From Sporothrix humicola (lineage: Eukaryota > Ascomycota > Sordariomycetes > Ophiostomatales > Ophiostomataceae), in the NCBI GenBank assembly GCA_021396245.1, contig WNYE01000039.1, positions 248,001 to 312,000 of the forward strand: 64,000 nucleotides of DNA, written 5' to 3'. The first letter of the stretch is position 1. Every line of letters begins with the position of its first letter. A program made the position numbers and the translations under genes. Positions 49,376 to 58,490 of the stretch are shown here, piece by piece. The notes beneath the pieces are model-generated. The model searched no databases. It worked only from the letters and a program-made list of their open reading frames with translations, and had not been told where the DNA came from.

Positions 49376-49558
49376 TTAGGAGCAGCCGCACGTACCACTT
49401 ACATTTAGGCGTTCATGGGCTGTGTTATAGAGGGCGTCCGTGCAAAACTCGGCTCTCGAAGCCGCAACGGCGCACCAGACGGTCCTGTAGTTCATGGGCC
49501 TGTTTGAGTCATGGCTGCAACCGAGATAACGGTAATGTTGATAGACAACATAACACAT
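49376..49558 (-). CDS. Small Cys protein ending GTCGCS, copy 1
   Basis: Sixty residues starting MCYVVYQHYR. Cysteines are at 2, 14, 29, 39, 57 and 59, with CSH at 14-16, VWC at 27-29 and a C-terminal GTCGCS. The second copy at 57928-58104 has cysteines at the same positions 2, 14, 29 and 39 and the same last six residues, though most other residues differ; such conservation in a diverged pair argues for a real protein. The start at MC was chosen because both copies align from there, and a TATA box lies 254 bp upstream. There is no signal peptide. Short fungal proteins starting MC with CxH and spaced Cys exist; a metal-binding or disulfide-stabilised fold is possible. The function is unknown. 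The open frame extends upstream to 49696, but that part does not align between copies as protein. Confidence 0.65.
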   Translation of the reverse strand: MCYVVYQHYRYLGCSHDSNRPMNYRTVWCAVAASRAEFCTDALYNTAHERLNVSGTCGCS

Positions 49559-49811
49559 TTTGACGCGAGTGTGTGGTGCAAAGGGTGTCGTTGAGGGTAC
49601 TCTATTGAGGATTACCTTTGAGACTGTAGAGAGTACGGTGGAACGTGGAAGGTACAGGCATAAATGTGATTGTTGGCGGTTCACTTTGAGGTTCAAGATA
49701 AAGGTCGTACGCTGTAAAAGTCATAGAAGCTGTGGTAACTGTAGGTTTGGTGATAATGCAGTAATTAAGAAAAATAAATGAACACGAAATAAATTAATGA
49801 GCAATGTCATG

Positions 49812-49819
49812 CTTTTATA
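49812..49819 (-). promoter_or_regulatory. TATA box of small Cys gene, copy 1
   Basis: TATAAAAG on the minus strand, followed by ATGACATTGC. Copy 2 has TATATAAAT in the matching place followed by ATGGCATTGC, so the promoters are homologous. Confidence 0.6.
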
Positions 49820-49845
49820 TTCGCGAGAAGCAGCAATACAAAAGG

Positions 49846-49898
49846 CCAACTTAACAAGGCAACTAGTGACGAAGGGAGAGAGCGACAAAGTGAAACGG
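49846..49898 (+). repeat. Promoter-flank repeat, copy 1
   Basis: AACAAGGCAACTAGTGACGAA and then GAGCGACAAAGTGAA-type sequence, related to 57358-57415 and 58411-58490. Confidence 0.6.
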
Positions 49899-50454
49899 TA
49901 TATACGACGTACGTTTTTCTTCATTAACATCGTCAGTGTTAGGTCCCATCATGACACCCAGTTCACGTGGATGCCGCCACTCTGTGGCGCCGTCATGGGA
50001 GACGGGCTTACGGTTTCTACATAGTTTTCTTTTTCTTTGTTTTTGTCACGATAGTTCTGTTCCTCTTTTAGTCTTCAACAACCAAAATATTCATTCGTCT
50101 CTATGACCGTTCTACCGCATTGGTCAACCACCTTCGTTAATACCACCCTGCCACTGCTTTTCTTGCCACTGCTGTTCAACGACCACAATGTAAGACGGCG
50201 TACGACGTACTTGATACTATTTACAGAGTACGACGTACATGGTTGGCAATTGCCAAGCACCCCACCTTACCATTTGGGTATTTTCCTAGGCCTCATAAAT
50301 AAGGCATGTATGCATTTTCGCTTTTCCAACCCTCAGAGAGGAGACTGCAGAGTTGCTTTTCGTTTCTATCCTATTTTCATGCAATTTAGACGAGTTCCAC
50401 CATCCTTTCCTGAGCACACGCTCCAGCTTTCGCTAGCCCAAGTTTTCGCTAGCC

Positions 50455-51471
50455 ATGGTGAAGCCATTGTTTCCCAACAAGGAGCTCGTCCCTGGCACCA
50501 TCATCGGCATGGGCGGGTCGTGCTTCGTCTCCTACGTCGATGCCCAAACAGTCTACAAGAGCTACGAGATCCGCGTCGACGGGCGCCGCAAGTCATATTT
50601 TCCGGTCAGCTGCGAAGAAGATCTCGCCCGCGAATTTGCCGTCTACCAACATCTTGGCCCCCACAGATGCATCATGCGCTGCCTCGGGCTCGACGTCATC
50701 CACGATGAACCGCCCATTGCGAAGCCGCACAAGTCCAAGGCCAAAATGCCACCTCCGCCGGCGGTTGCTGTCCATGCGCTCCGCCTGGAGCTCGCGCCGC
50801 ATGGAACCGTCCGTGACCTCATCCAAAAGGAGCTGCCCGGACGCCCCCTGCCTCTACCGGTGCGGCTGCAGTTGTGCTGCGACGTCGTTTCGGCGGTCGC
50901 CTACATCCACTCCAGGGGGGTGTGGCACCAGGATCTCAGCTGTCGAAACTTTCTTCTCTTTTGTCGTGGCGACGGTGACAATGACAATGGCAATGACAAT
51001 AGTAACGGCAATGGCAATGGCAATAGTCCACCATCCTACGATCCCTACTGCGCCAAGCTTGGCGACTTTGGCGGGTCCATTATCCAGGGCCGCGAAGACG
51101 AGTTTCCCTCCATTGTGGCCGAAGAGCCGCAATACACACTACCCAACCGCGGGCGCGCTGACATGGACGACCGACCCATCCTCAAACGAGAGCTGTCCGC
51201 CCTCGGCTGCTGCATCTGCGAAATCATGGCCTGGCGGCGGCCGCACCAGGGACTCACGCAGGGCGAGGTGGCCAAAAAGTACGAGTCGGGCGAGTTCCCG
51301 TCACTCGAACTTAACACAGACGAGAGCGGCCGTGGTGATATTCCGGCTGCCGTAGCCAAAGCCATTCGCGGACGCTGGGACGAAGTGTACAATAGTGCTG
51401 ATCAGGTCCTGGCGACAGTGGAAGAAGCCTGCGCGCGCGCGAGAGAGAGAGAAGATGGGGCAACAGGGTGA
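50455..51471 (+). CDS. Protein-kinase-like protein, atypical catalytic loop
   Basis: A single exon of 338 residues shows the kinase motifs in order. These are a glycine-rich loop IIGMGGSCFV (about 17-25), Lys35 in TVYKSYE as candidate ATP-lysine, Glu60 in the AREFAVYQHLGPH helix, WHQDLSCRNFLL (Asp160, Asn165) and GDFGGS (Asp204). HRD is thus HQD and the usual lysine after it is Ser or Cys, so the catalytic Asp, Asn and Mg-binding Asp remain but the loop is unusual. No APE is seen; YTLPNRG stands there. RELSALGCCICEI is the F-helix. Between N165 and DFG a low-complexity D/N/G insert of about 20 residues comes from a microsatellite. It resembles expanded fungal-specific kinase-like proteins. 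Activity is uncertain. The C-terminus ends in Arg/Glu-rich low complexity. Confidence 0.8.
   Translation: MVKPLFPNKELVPGTIIGMGGSCFVSYVDAQTVYKSYEIRVDGRRKSYFPVSCEEDLAREFAVYQHLGPHRCIMRCLGLDVIHDEPPIAKPHKSKAKMPPPPAVAVHALRLELAPHGTVRDLIQKELPGRPLPLPVRLQLCCDVVSAVAYIHSRGVWHQDLSCRNFLLFCRGDGDNDNGNDNSNGNGNGNSPPSYDPYCAKLGDFGGSIIQGREDEFPSIVAEEPQYTLPNRGRADMDDRPILKRELSALGCCICEIMAWRRPHQGLTQGEVAKKYESGEFPSLELNTDESGRGDIPAAVAKAIRGRWDEVYNSADQVLATVEEACARAREREDGATG
50975..51026 (+). repeat. In-frame GACAAT/GGCAAT microsatellite in the kinase gene
   Basis: About eight 6-bp units encode alternating Asp/Gly/Ser and Asn between the catalytic loop and DFG. Confidence 0.8.
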
Positions 51472-51970
51472 ATGGTCGTATAAGTACGTCGTAATGCGGG
51501 TTACCGATCGGACTCAAAGGTAATGTAGCCGTCCCTTTGCCGTCTTCACCAAAATGACCCTCACCCCAAGCCGCAGGCTGGGTTTAGAGACCAGTAGGAA
51601 GGTACAGTACACGGTACACAGTACACAGTACACAGTACAAATTCTGGCAAAATTGAACAATTCAATGGCTTGGCATGAAAATGCTGCTGCCGGTAAACGT
51701 CGTGTGAAGTCGGAGCATTCAGTATAAGGCTGCTAGGATCAGAATGAATGCTCGCACACGTATAGTGCGTTGGATTACGTCCTTAAACCAGTATATTAGG
51801 GATCGTATGCCGCATGTTTATAGGGTTTAACATTGTCTTGTGGGTCTTATAGTTTTTTCTATACTCTTTACTTTAAAGGGTTCTGTTTAACTAGTCGTTA
51901 ATAGTTAAGAATGGTTAAGAAAGGCGAATGATAATAATAATAATTATATACCGCCTCACTATAACCGCCA
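51472..51970. other. Convergent spacer
   Basis: Contains a short GTACACA tandem run near 51605-51640 and the 51880-51950 repeat. No gene seen. Confidence 0.6.
51880..51950. repeat. Island repeat, AT-shifted copy
   Basis: It aligns with 54664-54732 (GTTYTGTTTARCTAG, then GGCGAATRATAA). Most differences are T here for C there or A here for G there. Both copies lie just 3' of a minus-strand gene. Confidence 0.6.
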
Positions 51971-53451
51971 CTATTCCGTATTATGTACTTGCTTAGACAA
52001 AAAAGGTTCTGTGTACCAATATGGAACCGGCGCTACAAATGTCTCGTCCAACAGGTAGCGCCCCCGCTTGTCCGCCTCAACAAGCTCCTTATTCTCCGCG
52101 ACAGACATATCGAGATTTCCGCCACTGTTCTTCAACAACAGCGAAAGCTTCCTACAAGCTTCACTATTCTTTGTCGGATAAATACAGCCGTCGCGCACGT
52201 CCCAGCCGACAAAGTGAGGGAGGTCGCTCAACTCGTTCAAATAACGCTCAGCAGTCTCGTGGGTTGGGTAATACCACCGTGGCAGACGGGCCATCCGGGT
52301 GCGCGCGCTGGTCTTGGGCCGCGTGGCCAAGCCGGCCGCCGCCGCAGCCGCCCGCGGTGCTCGCCAGTCAAAGTGGCGTGGGTCGGCCAGCGTGTAGGGA
52401 AGGGTGCGGTGGCGCGGCGCGCTACGCAGCGCATAACGGGTGCGGCCGAACGTGAAGAAGAAATCGAGACGGTCCACCTGCTTGCGAGTGGCTGCATGAG
52501 GGGGAGGGTGAAAAAAAAGGGTCCGCAATTCATAGTCATGGTAGTCGTTGAGGCAGTAGATGAACAGCTCGTACTCTACGACGGCACGGGCCACCGGCGA
52601 AATCTCCATCGTGCCGGCGGCGATCTCGGGCGAGGTCAAAAAGTGCGGCGTCGTGATGGTCGTGCTGAAGTCGGCAAACTTCCAATCAATGAATTGGCCG
52701 CGCTTGACGTCCAGATACACCATGCCCAGCTGGTGCATCTGCATCACGTCGTCCAGCAAGCGGCGCGCGTCGGCACGGGGCAGGTTCATGTAAAGGTCGT
52801 CCGCGCGGCCGAGGGCCTTGACAATCCCCCGGATCGGCGGGGGGCGGTCGTCGGGCCCGCTAAACTCGCTGCGACAATCTTTAAAGGCCCAGTCGTCATA
52901 CCCAGTTTCTTGATCGCAGATATTGAGCGCGTCGAGTGCGCGCTCGTTGGCCTCGTCGAGGAGAACATAGCCAAAGCAGTCGATGGCCAGGTCGGTCCGT
53001 CCCGTCTCTTGCAAGCGGCCAAAGGCGCGGCACTCTTTGTAGAAGGGCTCCACGTATGGTGCCACGGCCACATGCCAGTCTCTGTAGTCCTCCTGGGGCT
53101 GCATTTTGAAGTGTGTAACGCCCCAATCGGACGGGTCAACGAAACGGAACTAAATACACGGTTAGCAACAGGAGCTGGCGGCCAAACAGAAGACAAGCAA
53201 GAATAAAAAAACGAAAAGAAAGAAAAGAAAAGAAAACTCACAATTTTCATGGCATATTCTTGGCCGTGGATGCGGATCTTAACGACACAGCCGTGCAGGC
53301 CTTGGCCGAGACACTCGAGGAACTCAATGTCTTGGGGGCCACCTCTGAAGTCGAATGGCTTCAGCTTGGGCCCATCGATCATCGGCAGCGGTACGAGATC
53401 CGCCGGGCTCGAGGGCCAGGGAGGGTAGACTGGATGCTGGGAGGGAGCCAT
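51971..53451 (-). CDS. FTA2-like (Sim4-complex subunit type) kinase-like protein (two exons)
   Basis: Exons 53451-53242 and 53149-51971 give 462 residues. The 92-bp intron (GTGAGT, GCTAAC, TTTAG) joins EYAMKI to FRFVDPSDW. GPKLKPFDFRGGPQDIEFL, then LGQGLHGCVVKIRIHGQEYAMK, ECRAFGRLQE, AIDCFGYVLLDE, PPPIRGIVK, QLGMVYLDVKRGQFIDWKFADFS and YTLADPRHFDWR follow the order of the fungal FTA2 family, named after a Schizosaccharomyces kinetochore protein but widespread and expanded in filamentous ascomycetes. It has a kinase-like fold: a glycine loop, Lys69, YLDVKRGQ in place of HRDLKxxN and DFS for DFG, so normal kinase activity is doubtful. Whether it works at kinetochores is unknown; the accessory setting argues for caution. 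Upstream in the leader is a T run of over 20. Confidence 0.85.
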
Positions 53452-54663
53452 GGTAGATGGGAGAGATAGAGGTAGATGGTGGATGATAGATGGTGGTGGA
53501 CGGTGGACGGTGGACGGTGGATTTGCAAAGGAAGAATACTGGAAAGATGGAATGAAAGATGGAAAGATCTTGGGAAAGAAAAAAAAAAAAAAAAAAAAAA
53601 AAACAGAAAGAGAAACGCACAGCAATGAAAACAAGAGCAGGCGCTGCTTTCATACCTTTTTCTGCCGGCGTGCGGTAATGCTGCTCTTTGTTGAATGTGT
53701 CCTAAAGGTGAGTGTGATTTGATGATAAAGAAGGCGCCGCGCAAGAAGTGACAAAAACGACAAAAGTGACAGAATACCAGCCAGCAATTTCCCTCCTCCG
53801 CCCGCCACGCACAGCTCGCCGCATTCGGAATTCTTTCTTCTTGCGCATCTTTTGCGTGCCCTGCATTCTATTTTACTTTTTGATATTCTGTTGTTGGAAC
53901 TGTTGTTGTTCTCTTTCTTTGAATTTACTCTTTGTTCCTGCTTGTGGCTTTTGTTTTGTTGACGCTTTCGGCTGCCGACGGTGCGCGTGTTGGAAAAAGG
54001 GGCTCGGCTGGCGGCCACAAACAAGTTCCCTTAATTAGCCTGGGAAAGTGACAGGAAACCCGTCAAAAGGGCAGATTGAGTAAAATGATTGGCTAGTACT
54101 GGACCCACTATATTGTTGCCTCTGGTTGGTCAGCTTGCCCCCACAAACCTGGCGCAACTTGCATCATCTGACAAACCTACGCAGCCAATGCAAAGAAAAA
54201 AAAAAATAAAAAAAAATAAAGAACAAGTTGCAAACACTGCTTGATGGCGTAGGAATCATATGCCTGATAAAGTCCTTGCATAGGATTTGTGACAGAAAAG
54301 TACGCTTGCAATCTTTCTTGTTTGCATCTGAGCAGCTTTTGCTACCACGCCGTTCTCAGTGCCACGGTGCCGGGTCTATGGTCTCTCATATGTCGAACAT
54401 AACTCAAAGTCTAGTGTGCTGTCGCCCTGTGTAGTAATTTAAGTCGGTTAAAGGCCCGCCTTCGCAGTAAGATAAGTCGGGCTTCTCTGTCTAGGTCCAA
54501 GGGCTAAGCGTAAACGGATATTTAGTAGAAAAGTGGTACTGATGACGAGAATTTCGGAAGGATAAAAATAAAGGGCTATTTGTTACGGTATGCCATGTAT
54601 CTCGTTAAATTTCGCACATGACATATATATAGAGTTTGTTCTATCACAGTGTATTCCCCAGAG

Positions 54664-54732
54664 TGTTTTGTTTAGCTAGACGCCAATAACCAAGACTGGT
54701 TGAGGAAGGCGAATAATAACAATACAACAACT
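54664..54732. repeat. Island repeat, GC-richer copy
   Basis: Partner of 51880-51950; see there. It ends about 115 bases from the stop codon of the 54848-55855 gene. Confidence 0.6.
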
Positions 54733-54787
54733 AATCCTGCCTTCCTTAACTGATCCTGCCTTCCTTAACTAATCCTGCCTTCCCAGA
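54731..54787 (+). repeat. 19-bp tandem repeat, three units
   Basis: CTAATCCTGCCTTCCTTAA occurs as units 54731-54749, 54750-54768 (A to G at base 4) and 54769-54787 (end diverged). Confidence 0.85.
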
Positions 54788-54847
54788 CCAATCTTCCGCC
54801 CCTATCCTCGTTCTGCCCTAACGTCAACGCGAGTCCAAATCGCCAAA

Positions 54848-55855
54848 TCAAGACATATTCATGTTCGTACCCGGCGCCGTCTTGTACAGCGAAGCCGCTG
54901 CCGCCGTGCTCAGCGGTCTATCAACGCCCGAGTAGTAGTGGCGCTCGACAACGGTGACAGTGTCGTCGAGCACAGTGGGAACCCACCTATCAATGGGCAC
55001 GACTTGGTCGACCAGCTCGAGACCGCGCGGGCGGTCGGCCAGCGCAAGCATGCACAGCCACCACAGCGCCTTCTCGGTTGTCAGCACAGAGCGGCCGCCT
55101 GTAACATGCTCTGTGTTCCACGGGACAGGCATGAACTGTACGTGTAGCGGGATGGGCGTGCCATCGGCCTGTGCTACAACGGCCGCGTTTGTTTCGTGCG
55201 CCGGCAACTTGGAAAAACACATGGCGACGAGTGCCTCTTCCGTTTGGATGTATCCGTAGCGGCAGTTGGCGGCCATGCACAGGTTTGCCACCTGTCGCAC
55301 AGGCCATAGCATTTCCTCCGTGACAGATGAGCTGTGCATGACATGCGCAGGGTTCCAGCTTGCAGTGCTTCGGCTAATGCCAATCACGAGCGCCTGCTGC
55401 GTGTAGTCATGGAGGCCGATCACATTTTCGACTTGTGTGCGGGGATGGAGATTGGGGATGATGTTGCTAAACCCCCTATTCGTCGTTGAAGTGGACGGGA
55501 GGGTCAAAGTCGTGCCCTCATGCAGCCGCAGGCGCGCCTTGGTAAAGCCCAGCACGAGTCGAACAACGCGGTCGGTCCACGCCATCATCTTAACGAGCCC
55601 GTCTTTGTCGCTCACGACCGGATGCAACTCGTCAACAAGCGGGAGGGCCTGGATGACGCCCGCTGGCAGCGGCAAGTTCAGCACATGGCCGTAGCTGTCG
55701 TTGAGGCAGACAATGGTGAAGGCGAGCCACAGCGTGATGTGGCCTCTCACTGTAGGCCACGGTCCACGACTGTTGAGGGCAAAAGGCGTCTGAACAACCA
55801 CATGAGGCTTAGGCCGTTCAAAGACGTCATTGGAGTTTGTCGCTTGGTCTGACAT
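54848..55855 (-). CDS. Conserved fungal protein of unknown function (RYGYxQTEE type)
   Basis: A single exon of 335 residues starting MSDQATNSND; the open frame to 56056 translates a Ser/His minisatellite and is leader. A central part reads TKARLRLHEG, YTQQALVIGISRSTASW, then WPVRQVANLCMAANCRYGY and IQTEEALVAMCFS, VQFMPVPW and ALWWLCMLALADR. I recall relatives with this pattern in other filamentous ascomycetes, without assigned function. The spacing Q-(x)n-Y/C-(x)n-RYG(Y/F)-x-(T)E resembles the end of PD-(D/E)XK-type nuclease folds found beside fungal kinase domains, but I cannot identify the acidic catalytic residues, so this is only a suggestion. There is no signal peptide or membrane segment. 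Confidence 0.7.
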   Translation of the reverse strand: MSDQATNSNDVFERPKPHVVVQTPFALNSRGPWPTVRGHITLWLAFTIVCLNDSYGHVLNLPLPAGVIQALPLVDELHPVVSDKDGLVKMMAWTDRVVRLVLGFTKARLRLHEGTTLTLPSTSTTNRGFSNIIPNLHPRTQVENVIGLHDYTQQALVIGISRSTASWNPAHVMHSSSVTEEMLWPVRQVANLCMAANCRYGYIQTEEALVAMCFSKLPAHETNAAVVAQADGTPIPLHVQFMPVPWNTEHVTGGRSVLTTEKALWWLCMLALADRPRGLELVDQVVPIDRWVPTVLDDTVTVVERHYYSGVDRPLSTAAAASLYKTAPGTNMNMS

Positions 55856-55890
55856 GTTGCGTGGTGGTGTTATGGCGGGATGTTGTGGAG

Positions 55891-55988
55891 TGTGATGTAG
55901 TGATGAGTGATGCAGTGATGAGTGATGCAGTGATGAGTGATGCAGTGATGAGTGATGAGCGATGAGTGATGAGCGATGTAGTGATGGG
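55891..55988 (+). repeat. 15-bp GATGAGT minisatellite in the leader
   Basis: TGATGAGTGATGCAG is repeated exactly three times from 55901, with degenerate GATGAG units on both sides. It lies 36-133 bp upstream of the minus-strand ATG at 55855, so it is probably in the promoter or 5' UTR. Confidence 0.85.
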
Positions 55989-56128
55989 GAGCATCTGGAA
56001 AAAGAGTAGACAGGATGTGCATATAAATAGGCAAATAGTTCGGCATTGCAATACATTGCTGCATTTCAATGTCAAGCTCGCCGAACGTACGCCGCAGGGG
56101 CCATGCCGGTCATCTCCATCTTCTCTTG

Positions 56129-56375
56129 GTCATTCCGTGCTTCTGTTGCGTTGAAAGGGCCACCGCGCGTTGCTTCATCCCAGATTTGATTTCCACCCAA
56201 CATGCCAACGGATACGCCGTGTCTTCAAAAATGACGTATAAATAGATGGCCTCCATCTTTTACGATTGGTTATTTCGTTATTTCGTGCTGCTGCCACGTT
56301 GGGGAGCGCGACCAAGCGTCTCCCCATCTCAACCATGATCTCTACCTAACACGGGCACGCTGTGTTTTCAAAAGA
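56129..56375 (+). repeat. Diverged direct duplication of about 105 bp
   Basis: 56129-56235 and 56274-56375 match in order: TTCCGTGCTTCTG vs TTTCGTGCTGCTG, CATCCCAGATTTGAT vs CATCTCAACCATGAT, ACGCCGTGTCTTCAAAA vs ACGCTGTGTTTTCAAAA. By-eye alignment. Confidence 0.5.
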
Positions 56376-57357
56376 GAGGACAGGGGGAGGGCATGGCAAA
56401 GGCCAGGCATGGCCAGGCAAAGGGTCGGTGAACCGCTCCACCGCCGCGTCTGGTTGACAAATGGCTGGCCTCCTGCCCATCTACCCAACGACATGGCATA
56501 CGGTGAGCGGTGTGCGGTGAAGGCATCATTTGTGACAGCGACCCCGGCCAAGCAATATAGAGAGAGCTATTCCATCTCTGTCGCAAATTACAAGCCACCA
56601 ATGGTGGGGCATCCTAATAAAAGACAGCAAAGAAAATGGTAGAGCTCATGGGCAGAGTGAGCCTGGACTGAGCCTGCACGGCCCCGCCAGCTGAAACATT
56701 CACGCTCTTTGAGCTCGCTCCGCAAAAGTGACATGTATCGCAATGTGAGTATAGGCAAAGAGACGAGGGAGATTTAACCCCCTTCCCACAGCTGAGGCTG
56801 CTTCGTTTCTGCTCCTTGGTGGCCGGTGGGAATCACATGCGAATGCACTTCGTGAAGCACGAGCAGATGGCTCAGCGTTTTGTCATAAAAATTTGGCGAA
56901 AGCGCCTGCTGCTTCTCAACAATCCAACCGAATCTTCTCATGCAATTTCCACAGCAATCACTCCTCCATGGTGCTCTCCTTTGATATGCATTGCTTCAGG
57001 CACCACCAATGAAATGCTCTCATAGGTCGACGCGCCTTCTACCTGCCTGGGGAGAGATGATCTAGAACTGAACCGGGGCGGAACAACCAGACAACCTATG
57101 AACCGTTGTGATGAGGGACCAGGCAAGGACTGTGCTTTTCTCCGTGGAGTAAATACTCTTTGCATCTTAGCACCTTGTCGGGCAAGAGCATTGCGTCTGC
57201 TCTCAATGCAGGGGCATCGGATTAGAGCGGAAGAAAATCCGGCGTAGCATCTGCTCAAAAAACCTTAGTACCACATCTTGCTAATCGCCAAGGCTCGCGA
57301 CTGCCAAACCAGACCCTTAGAACGCCTGGTACCCCCCGCCCTGAGCCGCCCTTACAG

Positions 57358-57480
57358 GAGGCAAACTCAACAAGGCAATAAGTGACGAAGAGTAAGAGAG
57401 ATAGCGACAAGGTGAATAAACCAAAAAAGCGACATGACGACTATTTAGTGAACAACGTGCTCGACAATGAGATGAAATTT
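57358..57480 (+). repeat. Orphan promoter fragment of the small Cys family, copy 3
   Basis: GAGGCAAACTCAACAAGGCA and on to AGCGACAAGGTGAA, then CAATGAGATGAAAT, match the upstream DNA of the two small Cys genes in the same orientation, but no such gene lies to its left. Confidence 0.55.
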
Positions 57481-57927
57481 CACGTAGTTTGTTGGTGCCA
57501 CAATAATTAACGACATATAAAACTGGCTGCACAAGCTCGTGACAAGTGTTCATAATTCGGCTTGACAAAAGAGGCGAAAATAATTAGAACAGTAAGCTGG
57601 AAGTAGTGGCGGAATACTGGCAGTTCAAATTAAACTAAATATCCACACACTTGCACAGAGTGAAATGATCCCCAAAATCAACATGAAGCATCACATGTTC
57701 GCTGGTTTTTAACTTTGTCTTATGGGACGAGTTTTGGCTCAAATTTCTTTTAAAGTAAAGCAACGAAGTAGGTAAATGATCGCCGATGGAATGTTAAAAA
57801 GAACACATATTGACCACTATGGCCGGCCAAACATGCAGTCGTCCCCACTCTCTTATGCCCTCATCGAATTCAAAGTGGCGTAAGTAGAGGCGAACGGCTT
57901 GCATAGACTTACTGCGTCATGGCGTGT

Positions 57928-58104
57928 TTAGGAGCAGCCGCACGTGCCCTCAACATATTCAAAGGCCTTTTGCTTATCGGGAGGGTTGCAAAAGTAGCCG
58001 GTGTTTTGCCCAAAGGAACACCAATTGGTAGTGAAATCGTGACTCTTTCGCGCGCGATGGTTGCAATCGACATACAAGTAGTAATACTTGACGACGGTAC
58101 ACAT
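57928..58104 (-). CDS. Small Cys protein ending GTCGCS, copy 2
   Basis: Fifty-eight residues starting MCTVVKYYYL. Cysteines are at 2, 14, 29, 39, 55 and 57, with CNH at 14-16, NWC at 27-29, YFC at 37-39 and the end GTCGCS. It aligns with the 49376-49558 product over its whole length with one two-residue gap before the end. The reading frame is open upstream to 58380 (150 residues), but that ATG sits directly beside the TATA box and would be at or before the transcription start, so the MC start is preferred. There is no signal peptide in this model. If the long frame were used, a hydrophobic Leu/Phe-rich N-terminus would be added. The function is unknown. Confidence 0.65.
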   Translation of the reverse strand: MCTVVKYYYLYVDCNHRARKSHDFTTNWCSFGQNTGYFCNPPDKQKAFEYVEGTCGCS

Positions 58105-58381
58105 TTCTGCTGTTTGCCGTGTGCAACGAAGGTTGGAGCTGGTACTATGCTGGATTTTACCTTTTATCGGCAAGAGTACAATGGAGACTGTAGGCGTGGA
58201 AATACGTATGCACGAATTGATACTGAAGCTCTGGTTAAAGACGTGGGAGTTGTAGAAGCTGTGAAAGTTGTACTGTAGTAACTGTACTTGCTGTGGAAGC
58301 AGTAGGAGCTGTAGAAGTCTTGAATTGATGATGATGGTGGTGCAGAAACAAAAGAAGAGAAAGTCAACATGCAATGCCATA

Positions 58382-58390
58382 ATTTATATA
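58382..58390 (-). promoter_or_regulatory. TATA box of small Cys gene, copy 2
   Basis: TATATAAAT on the minus strand, 278 bp before the chosen ATG, at the position matching TATAAAAG of copy 1. Confidence 0.6.
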
Positions 58391-58410
58391 CGAGAAATAC
58401 AACCGTGCAG

Positions 58411-58490
58411 GAGGCATATTCACTAAATCAACAAGTCAATAAGTCAGTAAGTCAACAGTTGACAAAGTAACAAAGCGACAAAATGAATAC
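58411..58490 (+). repeat. Promoter-flank repeat, copy 2
   Basis: GAGGCATATTCACTAAATCA, AACAAGTCAATAAGT and GCGACAAAATGAAT correspond to 49846-49898 and 57358-57415. It has a local AGTCAATAAGTCAGTAAGTCA expansion. Confidence 0.6.

Larger units (their letters stand above)
49559..50454. other. Divergent spacer between small Cys gene and kinase-like gene
   Basis: The left 300 bases are the duplicated leader and promoter of the small Cys gene. TACGACGTAC-like palindromes occur near 49905, 50200 and 50230. No further ORF is supported. Confidence 0.5.
53452..54847. other. Spacer between two minus-strand genes
   Basis: The leader of the FTA2-like gene, then no ORF of note. The right end holds the 54664-54732 repeat and a 19-bp tandem repeat. 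Confidence 0.5.
55989..57927. other. Spacer with degenerate duplications
   Basis: No gene supported. It holds a diverged direct repeat (56129-56375) and a promoter fragment of the small Cys family (57358-57480). Confidence 0.5.
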
